This document shows, in pieces, positions 54,346 through 62,675 of a DNA stretch of 64,000 bases. The stretch lies in assembly GCF_023283895.1 (NCBI RefSeq), contig NZ_JAKILB010000014.1, forward strand, positions 62,001-126,000, read 5' to 3'. A program made the position numbers and the translations under genes. Source of the DNA: Shewanella pneumatophori (lineage in GTDB: Bacteria; Pseudomonadota; Gammaproteobacteria; Enterobacterales; Shewanellaceae). The notes beneath the pieces are model-generated. The model had not been told where the DNA came from and did not search any database. It saw nothing but the letters and a program-made list of their open reading frames with translations. How positions within the stretch are numbered: the stretch's first letter is position 1; each line of letters starts with the position of its first letter.

Positions 54346-55305
54346 TTAAAAACGAACTAAAGCACTTCCCCAGGCAAATCCTGCGCCGAAGGCTTCAAGT
54401 AATAATAATTGGCCACGCTTAATACGTCCGTCTCTAACCGCTTCATCGAGCGCAATTGGCACTGAAGCTGCGGACGTATTACCGTGTTTAGCAAGCGTTA
54501 ATACCACCTTATCTAAGCTCATATCTAGCTTTTTGGCAGTCGCTTTAATAATTCTAAAGTTTGCTTGATGCGGCACTAGCCAGTCGATTTCTGACTTGTC
54601 GACATTGTTATGGCGCAGAGTTTCGGTGACCACATGAGATAGCTGAGTCACGGCAACTTTAAATACATCATTGCCTTTCATGGTCATATAACCAACAGCT
54701 TCTGATGTTTCACCTTTACGCGGTGGGATCGAGCACTTTAACAAATCGCCTTGACGGCCATCAGCAAAGATATGCGTAGAGATAATGCCTGGCTCTTCAG
54801 AGCGACCAACGACTGCTGCACCAGCACCGTCACCAAATAAAATAATGGTTGAGCGATCTTCTGGCTCACATAAACGTGACAACACGTCGGCGCCAATCAC
54901 AAGTACATTTCTTGCCGCGCCAGATTTAACGTATTGATCAGCTACAGATAAGGCATACACAAAGCCTGAACACGCGGCTGCAATATCAAAAGCAGGAATA
55001 GTGTGGATACCGAGCATGGCTTGTATTTCACATGCCGCAGCAGGAAATGCATTGCTCGCACTTGTGGTACCACAAACAATCATGTCAATTTCAGATGCGT
55101 CAATGCCAGCCATTTCAATGGCTTTAAGCGCAGCTTGGTATCCCATAGTGGCAACAGTTTCATCTGCTGCAGCGATTCGACGTTCAGAAATACCAGTACG
55201 TTCTACGATCCATTGATCAGTGGTTTCAACCATCTTTTCAAGATCAAGATTACTGCGCACTTGCACGGGTAGATAACTACCAGTACCAAGAATTTTTGTA
55301 TGCAT
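54346..55305 (-). CDS. fabH: 3-Oxoacyl-ACP synthase III
   Basis: The initiating condensing enzyme joining acetyl-CoA to malonyl-ACP. The catalytic Cys is in FDIAAACSGFVYAL, the His in WLVPHQANFRII, and the Asn in LAKHGNTSAASVPIAL. It starts HTKILGTGSYLP. At 319 residues it is standard, and it lies ten bases downstream of plsX. Confidence 0.98.
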   Translation of the reverse strand: MHTKILGTGSYLPVQVRSNLDLEKMVETTDQWIVERTGISERRIAAADETVATMGYQAALKAIEMAGIDASEIDMIVCGTTSASNAFPAAACEIQAMLGIHTIPAFDIAAACSGFVYALSVADQYVKSGAARNVLVIGADVLSRLCEPEDRSTIILFGDGAGAAVVGRSEEPGIISTHIFADGRQGDLLKCSIPPRKGETSEAVGYMTMKGNDVFKVAVTQLSHVVTETLRHNNVDKSEIDWLVPHQANFRIIKATAKKLDMSLDKVVLTLAKHGNTSAASVPIALDEAVRDGRIKRGQLLLLEAFGAGFAWGSALVRF

Positions 55306-55315
55306 AAGGAATTTA

Positions 55316-56344
55316 TCAGCTATTAATGTCTAAAAGAATCGACTCAAGACGATCTTCAATCATCTGTGGGAGTCGACGTTGTGCTTCGGTTACTGCCAAA
55401 CTAATTGCTTGTAAAAAAGCAGCTTCGTCTGCACACCCATGACTTTTTACTACAATTCCGCGCAATCCTATCAGACTTGCACCATTATAGTGGTCGGGGT
55501 TCATCTGATTTAACAAGGAACGTATACGTGGCGCGATGATTTTTGAGAGAATACGCACAAAAAAGCCTTGGCTTAGGCCCTTTTTTAGCTGATGCACTAA
55601 TAAACGTGCAATACCCTCTGAGGTTTTCAAAGTGATATTTCCAACAAAACCATCACAAACAATCACATCTACGTTGCCAGAGTAAATCTCATCACCCTCA
55701 ATAAACCCGGTATAGTTTATTTGAGGAATTTGTTGCAGTAGTTGACCAGCTTGTTGAACCTGATCATTACCTTTAATCTCTTCGATGCCCACATTAAGTA
55801 AAGCGACCTTTGGCGCGACCGTTTTATCGACTGTTTCGCAGAGCACCGAACCCATTACTGCAAATTGAAATAAGGTTTCGGAGTCACAAGAAACGTTAGC
55901 CCCTAAGTCTAGTAGATAAACTGGGGTATTATTTACCGCGGGTAAACAACTCACAAGCGCAGGTCGGTCAATGCCCGGTAATGTTTTAAGCAGCACTTTG
56001 GACATAGCCATTAATGCGCCTGTATTACCAGCACTTAAGCAAGCTTGGGCTTTGCCATCACGCACTAGCTCTATGGCTAAACGCATTGAACTTTGCTTGC
56101 GATTTCTTAAGGCGTGCACGGGCCGATCAGACATAGTAACCACTTCGGTCGTATGTTTAATCTCAATTCGGCTTTTTAATGCCGTTTCGGCAGATGCTAA
56201 ATGTTCGTCTATTTGGGTTTTATCGCCCACTAGTACGATTTTTAGGAGGGGGTTTAAGCGAAGTGCCTGCAAAGTTGCAGGCACTGTGATGCGGGGACCA
56301 AAGTCGCCCCCCATCGCATCTAACGCAAGCGTCAGATTTGTCAT
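55316..56344 (-). CDS. plsX: Phosphate acyltransferase PlsX
   Basis: It makes acyl-phosphate from acyl-ACP for phospholipid synthesis with PlsY. Family features are LALDAMGGDFGP at the start, ASAETALKSRIEIKHT, LSAGNTGALMAMSKVLL, YLLDLGANVSCD and the C-terminal GLRGIVVKSHG. Length is 342 residues. It sits between rpmF and fabH in the conserved order. Confidence 0.97.
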   Translation of the reverse strand: MTNLTLALDAMGGDFGPRITVPATLQALRLNPLLKIVLVGDKTQIDEHLASAETALKSRIEIKHTTEVVTMSDRPVHALRNRKQSSMRLAIELVRDGKAQACLSAGNTGALMAMSKVLLKTLPGIDRPALVSCLPAVNNTPVYLLDLGANVSCDSETLFQFAVMGSVLCETVDKTVAPKVALLNVGIEEIKGNDQVQQAGQLLQQIPQINYTGFIEGDEIYSGNVDVIVCDGFVGNITLKTSEGIARLLVHQLKKGLSQGFFVRILSKIIAPRIRSLLNQMNPDHYNGASLIGLRGIVVKSHGCADEAAFLQAISLAVTEAQRRLPQMIEDRLESILLDINS

Positions 56345-56359
56345 AAGGGTCTCAACAAA

Positions 56360-56530
56360 TTACTTGTTGATAACCTTTTGACCACGGTAGAAACCGTCCG
56401 CAGTCACGTTGTGACGACGGTGAAGTTCACCACTCGTTGCATCCACAGATAATTGAGCTGTGCTCAAAGAATCGTGTGAACGACGCATACCGCGCTTAGA
56501 ACGAGATTTTTTATTCTGTTGTACAGCCAT
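56360..56530 (-). CDS. rpmF: Ribosomal protein L32
   Basis: A 56-residue large-subunit protein read directly from the minus strand. It starts MAVQQNKKSRSKRGMRRSHD, with LSVDATSGELHRRHNVTADG and FYRGQKVINK at the end. The zinc-binding cysteines of some L32 forms are absent, as in many gammaproteobacteria. AGGGCCA-like spacing precedes the ATG. It sits 17 bases after yceD and 15 bases before plsX. Confidence 0.97.
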   Translation of the reverse strand: MAVQQNKKSRSKRGMRRSHDSLSTAQLSVDATSGELHRRHNVTADGFYRGQKVINK

Positions 56531-56547
56531 TGGCCCTGTCTCCTAGA

Positions 56548-57072
56548 TTACTTGCTCTTCAGTTTTTCTAACACTGCAAACGGATTTGGACGCTCCTCTT
56601 GAGCGGGTTCGATCTCGCCTACAACTATGTCTTGCTTACCTAGATGACAATCTTCATTCTCATGCATGGCAATCAAAGGCATAGCAATTATCAATTCATC
56701 TTCAATCAATTGATGTAGACGAATTTCGCCAATTTCATTGCACTCAATAGGCTCATACGCATCCGGGAGCTCATCGATTTCAGCTTCAGTCTTACAAAGT
56801 CCAAAACTAAACTCGACCGTAACCTCAGTGGTAAATAGTGTCATACAACGTTGACAATCCAGAGTGAGCTCCGTCACAGCCTTCCCGTTAAGGTAGACTA
56901 TCCCCTGTATATCTACGCCGCATTCAAGCGACACTGCCACGTCAGAACAGTCGCCGGCACATAATTCATTTAATCGCTTTAACTGCTTACCAGGCACCAT
57001 GCCTTCATATGAAATCTGGCTACTGGCAGCGCGAACGGGATCAATTGAAACCGGTATCTTTACTGTTTGCAT
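56548..57072 (-). CDS. yceD: YceD family (DUF177) 23S rRNA accumulation protein
   Basis: A 174-residue cytoplasmic protein that supports 23S rRNA accumulation in E. coli. It begins TVKIPVSIDPVRAASSQISYEG. A conserved Cys pair is in LTLDCQRCMTLFTTEV, the EPIECNEIGEIRLHQLIEDELIIAMPLI block is family-typical, and NPFAVLEKLKSK ends it. It is the first gene of the yceD-rpmF-plsX-fab run, which probably begins transcription in the 315-base gap 57073-57387, where no gene is seen. Confidence 0.95.
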   Translation of the reverse strand: MQTVKIPVSIDPVRAASSQISYEGMVPGKQLKRLNELCAGDCSDVAVSLECGVDIQGIVYLNGKAVTELTLDCQRCMTLFTTEVTVEFSFGLCKTEAEIDELPDAYEPIECNEIGEIRLHQLIEDELIIAMPLIAMHENEDCHLGKQDIVVGEIEPAQEERPNPFAVLEKLKSK

Positions 57073-57387
57073 AAGGCGCGCATATTACCGTGAAATTCCA
57101 CAAAGTCAATACCCTCATATGATTGCATTAAATTATTGCTTACTTCATCGGCTAAGTGAGTTGTTAGGTGGCCGCATTATATAAGAAAGGCAGCCGTCAT
57201 GACATTAATTTTCACGTACAAAATAGTCTAAGTGTTCGTAAAAGCATCGGCTTAATCACTACTTTAGAATTAATCTGCACTATTGCAGCACCAGCCAACA
57301 GATTAACTCCATGATTAAAGATAGACCATTTACCCAATTGAGCCCGCTTTTACTGCTTGATTGGCTATTAGAGACAAGAGCTAGGGG

Positions 57388-57588
57388 TTAAGTTGACTTA
57401 TGACTAGTCTCTTTTATTCCCGACGCCCAATGCACAACAACATGATCGAGTTTTGCGATAACTTCTCGAGCTAATGCCCCGAGTACCATTGCAGCTATTA
57501 TCGTCGGATAAAAAGGACGACTAACATCACCGCTTAAATGCACCACAACCGACAACATAATAATAATGGCTAACCATAACTTGAACAT
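57388..57588 (-). CDS. Small membrane protein, unknown
   Basis: A 66-residue protein with two hydrophobic segments (FKLWLAIIIMLSVVVHLSGDV and PTIIAAMVLGALAREVI). The frame extends to 57687, but CAGGAG is well spaced before the ATG at 57588. I recognise no family. It is alone, between yceD and maf. Confidence 0.55.
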   Translation of the reverse strand: MFKLWLAIIIMLSVVVHLSGDVSRPFYPTIIAAMVLGALAREVIAKLDHVVVHWASGIKETSHKST

Positions 57589-57919
57589 AGATAACTCCTG
57601 TTGCAAAACTAACATGCACAAATACAAAACTGGTGGCGTGTAATATAGGTTCAAGATAATGCAATTAGCTGTACTGCCGCTTAACATGTCACCATTATAT
57701 CAATTTAAGCGGCTAAACGATGTAATTTGCCACTAAGTCTCAACCTAGCTCTTATTTAGTAGCAAAGAGTAATAGCAAAGGACTCACAGCTCTCTTGCAA
57801 GCTTTGCGCTTATTGCGCGTTTTAGCGATAATTAGCAGCGTTTTTTAAACTCAGCCCATCAAAGGCTATAAATAATGGTATTTAAGCCAAGCTAACCATA
57901 AACCGATAAGGCCTATTTC

Positions 57920-58501
57920 ATGTCTGCTCAGATTGTACTTGCATCTACCTCTCCTTTTAGACAACAACTTCTTAAAAAGCTTCAGCTGCCATTTACCTGT
58001 TGCTCCCCTGAAGTCGATGAAACAGCCTTAGATAATGAGTCACCAACACAATTAGTGCTACGTCTAGCCAATAGTAAAGCTGCCGCTGGTCTTGAGCAGC
58101 ATCCAGAGTCGCTCGTCATTGGTTCTGATCAAGTTGCTGTTATTGATGGCAAGATAATAGGGAAGCCATTAAATCGCGAGACGGCAATTAAACAATTAAC
58201 CGCAGCAAGTGGCAAAGCAATCACCTTTTACACAGGGCTAGCACTACACAACGGCGCAACCGGGCAACAAGATGACATTGTCGAGCCTTTTGTGGTGCAT
58301 TTTCGCACATTGACCAATAAACAGATCTGTAACTACGTTGATATGGAGCAGCCTTTTTACTGCGCAGGTAGCTTTAAAAGCGAAGGGCTTGGCATTGCAC
58401 TATTTGAAAAACTTGAGGGTAAAGATCCAAATACCTTAATCGGCTTACCGTTAATTTCATTGATTGATTTGCTAAATAGCCAAGGAGTAGCTGTTATCTA
58501 G
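57920..58501 (+). CDS. yceF: Nucleotide pyrophosphatase YceF (Maf family)
   Basis: A house-cleaning nucleotide pyrophosphatase; YceF prefers 7-methyl-GTP. It starts IVLASTSPFRQQLLKKLQL with the SxxR motif, followed by SPEVDET, LANSKAAAG, VIGSDQVAVIDGKIIGKP and SFKSEGLGIALFEKLEGKDPNTLIGLPL. At 193 residues it matches YceF rather than the longer dTTPase YhdE. It is a plus-strand gene between the small membrane protein and the diguanylate cyclase. Confidence 0.93.
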   Translation: MSAQIVLASTSPFRQQLLKKLQLPFTCCSPEVDETALDNESPTQLVLRLANSKAAAGLEQHPESLVIGSDQVAVIDGKIIGKPLNRETAIKQLTAASGKAITFYTGLALHNGATGQQDDIVEPFVVHFRTLTNKQICNYVDMEQPFYCAGSFKSEGLGIALFEKLEGKDPNTLIGLPLISLIDLLNSQGVAVI

Positions 58502-58727
58502 CATCCATGTTAGCTCCTCAGAGTAGGAGCTAACCATCACAATCAAACGAGCCATTAAGCAAAAAACAAAATAACCAGCAGATTAGTGCTTACTCAACTA
58601 AAATTAGCCTAACAAATTTGGGGCTACGGCCACCTGTGACAGTCAACGGGAGTATAAACCCCACGGCAAACAGACAATTAAAGCAAATCAATCAGTTTGC
58701 CGCTGACGTAACGGTTGAGAATGGACT

Positions 58728-60092
58728 ATGACCAACATTGAGGAAGCGTTAGCGTTACTTGCTGCACCTTATACAGATGAACGCTTCTTTACCCGAGCAC
58801 TAAGCGCATTAACTTTAGTGACCCAATGTCGTTGGGCGGGGTTTGCACGCCTCTCAGAGCGACCAGGATTTGGTGAAGTGATTGCTTTTTGTGACGGAAA
58901 AAAAAGCCTTCCCAGTTTTGAGTTTGAACTTAAGGGCTCTCCTTGCGAACAAGTTTATTGGCAAACTGAAAAGTGCCACCTTATTTTCAGTCACGATCTA
59001 CAAAATCGGTTTCCAGACTTTCCACTACTTAAGTCTCTTGACGCTCATAGTTATCAAGCAGAGAAAATTGTAAATAATAGTGGCACAGTACTCGGACATA
59101 TTTTCGTTTTAGACCAACTACCACAAACAGAAAATACCAAATCTAAAGAATTTTTCAGGTTATTGGCGCAACGTATTGGTGTTGAGTACCACCGTCACAT
59201 ATTGACTCAAGAATTAGTACAGCATCAGGAGATGATCACCAGCTCAGAGCAATACATGTCTTTTGTCGATACTCATTACATTTATAGAGTGGTTTCTAAA
59301 GGCTATGAGTCACTGTTTAACTTACCTCAAGAGCAGATAATCGGTAAAGCTGTGCCAGAGTTACACGGTCAGCCGGTGTTTGAGGGACAAATTAAACCGT
59401 TACTCGACAGATGTTTTTTAGGAGAGCAAATTAAAACCCAGGTATGGATCCATCCCCCCCATATCGAACAACCAATATTTCTCGATGTTCACCATAACCC
59501 CTATTATGACGGCAATGGTAAAATTAAGGGTGCTATCGTTTCAGCACACAACATTACTGAACTTGAGAATGCCAAAAGTAAAGTGGAGTTTTTAGCCAAT
59601 CATGACAGCTTAACAGGGCTAGCAAATCGACGTTCGTTGTTTCAGCAATTTGAGCAATTACTTGCAGTAGAAAACGATAGCCCTAATAAGGTCGCCATTG
59701 CTTACATCGATATTGATGATTTCAAATCAATAAATGACAACTTCGGTCACCAGATCGGTGACTTAGTATTAAAAGAGGTTGCTAGACTCCTCACTAAAAT
59801 CTGTGCTCAACACGATACCGTAGCCAGAATTGGCGGCGATGAATTTGTGCTGATCACAACATTTACTTGTGCACAAACAGGCCCAAGCGGCCAAAGCTTG
59901 ATCCATCGATTACGGGAACAATTACAACAAGCGTTATGCACTTCATTAATTGTTGAAGGCAAACGTATTGATGTGAGCGCCAGTATCGGCTTACATCTAG
60001 TCACAGATACTTCAGCAGAGATCTCAGCGTTAATTAGTCATGCCGACAATGAGATGTTCAAATATAAGCAAAGTAACTGCGCTCAGCGTTAG
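58728..60092 (+). CDS. GAF-like/PAS/GGDEF diguanylate cyclase
   Basis: A 454-residue soluble cyclase that probably makes c-di-GMP. An N-terminal GAF-like sensor (about 1-155) is followed by PAS (about 165-280, with IIGKAVPELHGQPVFEG) and GGDEF (about 285-450). DSLTGLANRR and the active-site GGDEF (369-373) are intact. The inhibitory I-site RxxD is AQHD here (360-363), so product inhibition is probably lost. It has no EAL domain. The sensor ligand is unknown. It is a single gene. Confidence 0.9.
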   Translation: MTNIEEALALLAAPYTDERFFTRALSALTLVTQCRWAGFARLSERPGFGEVIAFCDGKKSLPSFEFELKGSPCEQVYWQTEKCHLIFSHDLQNRFPDFPLLKSLDAHSYQAEKIVNNSGTVLGHIFVLDQLPQTENTKSKEFFRLLAQRIGVEYHRHILTQELVQHQEMITSSEQYMSFVDTHYIYRVVSKGYESLFNLPQEQIIGKAVPELHGQPVFEGQIKPLLDRCFLGEQIKTQVWIHPPHIEQPIFLDVHHNPYYDGNGKIKGAIVSAHNITELENAKSKVEFLANHDSLTGLANRRSLFQQFEQLLAVENDSPNKVAIAYIDIDDFKSINDNFGHQIGDLVLKEVARLLTKICAQHDTVARIGGDEFVLITTFTCAQTGPSGQSLIHRLREQLQQALCTSLIVEGKRIDVSASIGLHLVTDTSAEISALISHADNEMFKYKQSNCAQR

Positions 60093-60355
60093 ACCTAAAA
60101 CCTCAATAGTACATTTGCTAACTTGAATCTGGGCAACAAGCTGTGAACGAGCGATTAGCAAGCAACTCATACCCAAAGCGCAAACTGTTTAAGTATACCA
60201 ACCGATATTAAAAGCTCTCTTATCAAAACATCTGTTATATAAAAGAGCCCTGCCATTGACTACATTCAAACTAAATTAACTCTCGCTGCCGGTCTGCATT
60301 AAACGACAAACACTATAACAACTCGTTCATTATTAACCTTACTATCTTATAGATA

Positions 60356-60389
60356 ACAAAAAGGGCAATAACCTAGATTATTGCCCTTT
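60356..60389 (-). terminator. Terminator after the HAD phosphatase gene
   Basis: The 12-bp stem AAAGGGCAATAA/TTATTGCCCTTT with a 6-base loop is followed on the minus strand by TTTTTG. The rest of the gap 60093-60473 shows no gene. Confidence 0.85.
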
Positions 60390-60473
60390 AAAGATAACTT
60401 AACTCTGCGTTTTCAGCGCTAACACTCTTGTGCTGTGTTGAAAACCAAAACTAAATACCCGCTTTCGGTAAAG

Positions 60474-61121
60474 TTACCTGCAAATATTCAGTAGCTGAGT
60501 CGGATGATGAATAATCGCTTTTGGTTTTGCTTGCAGTAACCGAGATTCGCTATGCGCACCGTAACTCACGCCAACAGAATCAACACCAGCGTTATTCGCC
60601 ATATTTAAGTCATGCAGCGAATCACCAACCATAAGTGCGTCAGCTGGCTTAACTTTTAGCTCTTCAAGCAGTTCAAGGATCATATCAGGATTTGGTTTAC
60701 TCTTTGACTCATCAGCGCAGCGACTCGACTCAAAGTGGCGACCAAGGCCTGTTTCGTTAAGCACGCGATTTAAGCCATTACGGCCCTTACCTGTGGCGAC
60801 AGCTAAACGGTAATCTCGAGCACTCAATTCAGTTAATAACTGCTCACAGCCTTCAAATAATGGGCTTGGCGTGGTGTTCAGTGTTAAGTAATGCTCTTTA
60901 TACGAATTAACCATAGGTTTAAAGTCAGTAACTGGCATCAATGGATAAAGCGTCTTAAACGCTTCTTCCATAGAAAGACCAATAATATCTCTCACCGCTT
61001 GCTCTGATGGAATCTCTATCGACAGCGCGTTTGCCATCTGCTGCATGCAAGTCACAATTTTACTGACAGAATCCATTAGGGTTCCATCCCAGTCAAAAAT
61101 GATTAATTCGTAAGGCTTCAT
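60474..61121 (-). CDS. HAD-superfamily phosphatase (phosphoglycolate phosphatase-like)
   Basis: A 215-residue HAD-IA hydrolase. Motif I is FDWDGTLMDS (nucleophile Asp and acid Asp), motif II is the Thr in VATGKGR, and motifs III/IV are KPNPDMI and MVGDSLHDLNMANNAG. A helical cap sits at about 15-85. The substrate is unknown; Gph-like and nucleotidase activities are possible. Its start overlaps the rluC stop by four bases, so it is translated after rluC. Confidence 0.9.
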   Translation of the reverse strand: MKPYELIIFDWDGTLMDSVSKIVTCMQQMANALSIEIPSEQAVRDIIGLSMEEAFKTLYPLMPVTDFKPMVNSYKEHYLTLNTTPSPLFEGCEQLLTELSARDYRLAVATGKGRNGLNRVLNETGLGRHFESSRCADESKSKPNPDMILELLEELKVKPADALMVGDSLHDLNMANNAGVDSVGVSYGAHSESRLLQAKPKAIIHHPTQLLNICR

Positions 61122-62077
61122 ACTTTCTTTAACTTCTTCAAGGTTGATTCGAGTATTGGGTCTAGTGGCGCTTTAACTTGCATCACTTCTTCCGTTTCTG
61201 GATGCGTAAACTTTAATTGCGCAGCATGCAGGAATAATCGATTTAATCCCTGTGCGCGCATTGAGTCATCAAACTTCTGTTCGCTGTATTTCTCATCGCA
61301 GGCAATGGGATGGCCCGCATACTGACAATGTACACGAATTTGGTGTGTTCGGCCGGTAACCGGGCTAGCCTGAACTAGCGTCGAGTCGCTGTAACGTTGC
61401 AAGATTTTATAACGCGTTTCAGACTCTTTACCTTCTTTATTAACTCGAACAATTCGCTCACCAGATTTAAGTGTCAGCTTTAACAGAGGCGCTTTAACCA
61501 CTTTATCGTGAGCTTGCCACTCACCGCGTACAAGCGCGACATAGTCTTTCTGCATTTTCTTATATCTAAGTTGATCATGCAGGTGACGCAAGGCACTGCG
61601 TTTTTTAGCGATAAGTAACACGCCTGAGGTTTCTTTATCTAAACGGTGAACTAGCTCTAAGAACTTTTGCTGAGTTCGTAAAGAACGCATTGCTTCAATT
61701 ACACCAAACTCAACACCGCTGCCACCATGAACTGCAATCCCTGAAGGCTTATTCAATACAATAAGGTATTTGTCTTCAAATAAGATCCGCTCTTCGAGTT
61801 GTGATACTTTAGTCAGTTTTGCTGATGGACCCGGACGCCCTTCACTTTCAGAAACTCGTACTGGAGGCACGCGTACCACATCGCCATCGGCCAATTTGTA
61901 TTCTGGCTTAATACGTTTTTTGTTTACACGTACCTCGCCTTTACGCACGATCCTATAGATCATACTTTTAGGCACGCCTTTCAGTTTGGTTAAAAGAAAA
62001 TTGTCGATACGTTGTCCAACGTGGTCCTCATCTATCGTGACCATTTGAACTTGTGCTTTTGGAGATGGAGTATTCAT
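61118..62077 (-). CDS. rluC: 23S rRNA pseudouridine synthase RluC
   Basis: It modifies U955, U2504 and U2580 in 23S rRNA. The N-terminal S4 domain (about 15-80) includes GQRIDNFLLTKLKGVPKSMIYRIVRKGEVRVNKK. The catalytic motif is LVHRLDKETSGVLLIAKK with the catalytic Asp, and TGRTHQIRVHCQYAGHPIACD is family-typical. Length is 319 residues. It is divergent from rne, the classical arrangement, and overlaps the HAD gene. Confidence 0.97.
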   Translation of the reverse strand: MNTPSPKAQVQMVTIDEDHVGQRIDNFLLTKLKGVPKSMIYRIVRKGEVRVNKKRIKPEYKLADGDVVRVPPVRVSESEGRPGPSAKLTKVSQLEERILFEDKYLIVLNKPSGIAVHGGSGVEFGVIEAMRSLRTQQKFLELVHRLDKETSGVLLIAKKRSALRHLHDQLRYKKMQKDYVALVRGEWQAHDKVVKAPLLKLTLKSGERIVRVNKEGKESETRYKILQRYSDSTLVQASPVTGRTHQIRVHCQYAGHPIACDEKYSEQKFDDSMRAQGLNRLFLHAAQLKFTHPETEEVMQVKAPLDPILESTLKKLKKV

Positions 62078-62675
62078 GCTGCGCCGTTATGTATTTCGTT
62101 GCTGAGCATTGTACAACAACTCAAAAGAATTGTGCCTTTCCATTTGCTGATTTTATCTATTATTGCTATATTTCCCACGCTATCGCTGGTGTTCCATGGA
62201 TAAAGTATCCTGTAGTCAGCGTTGCATGACGTTACAGCATGAGACTAAAAATGTTTATGCTTTGATAGTAAATCATTGATTTACGGGTCGTTGTATCAAT
62301 AAAAAGGCCACCAAATTGCCTTCACGACTAAATCAAAGCGCAAGCCCAACTTACAACTGGTTTCTCTGCTGAAAACGCCCCCAATTTCGAAGAATAATTT
62401 TAACTTGTCGTCAGACGCTACCATTTCGAATTGGCATTACCGGAAAGTATTTAAGAATTTATGGGGTTGGTTGGCATTTAACAACGAATTCCTTGTTTTT
62501 TGTAAACATAAAAAAATAAGCCATAAATAGGATGCGACACGCAGCGAATGCGTCTAACAGTTATGCGCACCTTGCCTAGAGACCAGCCGTGAGGCTTTGT
62601 ATTGTAACCCTAGGCCCGTAATGCAGTGAAATTTGTATCGTTTGATGACCTTATATAAAGAAGAATTACGTCATC
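62078..62675 (+). promoter_or_regulatory. rne promoter region and long 5' leader
   Basis: About 600 bases without a gene, as expected because rne autoregulates through a long 5' leader in E. coli. The best promoter is TTGCTG (62144-62149) with TATATT (62167-62172), 17-base spacer, giving a leader near 500 bases. Small stems ACGCA/TGCGT (62553-62567) and AGCC/GGCT (62587-62598) lie toward the 3' end; their match to the E. coli hp2 element is not established. A perfect 17-base palindrome GTAAATCATTGATTTAC is at 62268-62284. Confidence 0.5.

Noticed and set aside
62262..62276. FNR-like site TTGAT-N-ATCA near the rne promoter
   Set aside because: The spacing and final base do not match TTGAT-N4-ATCAA.
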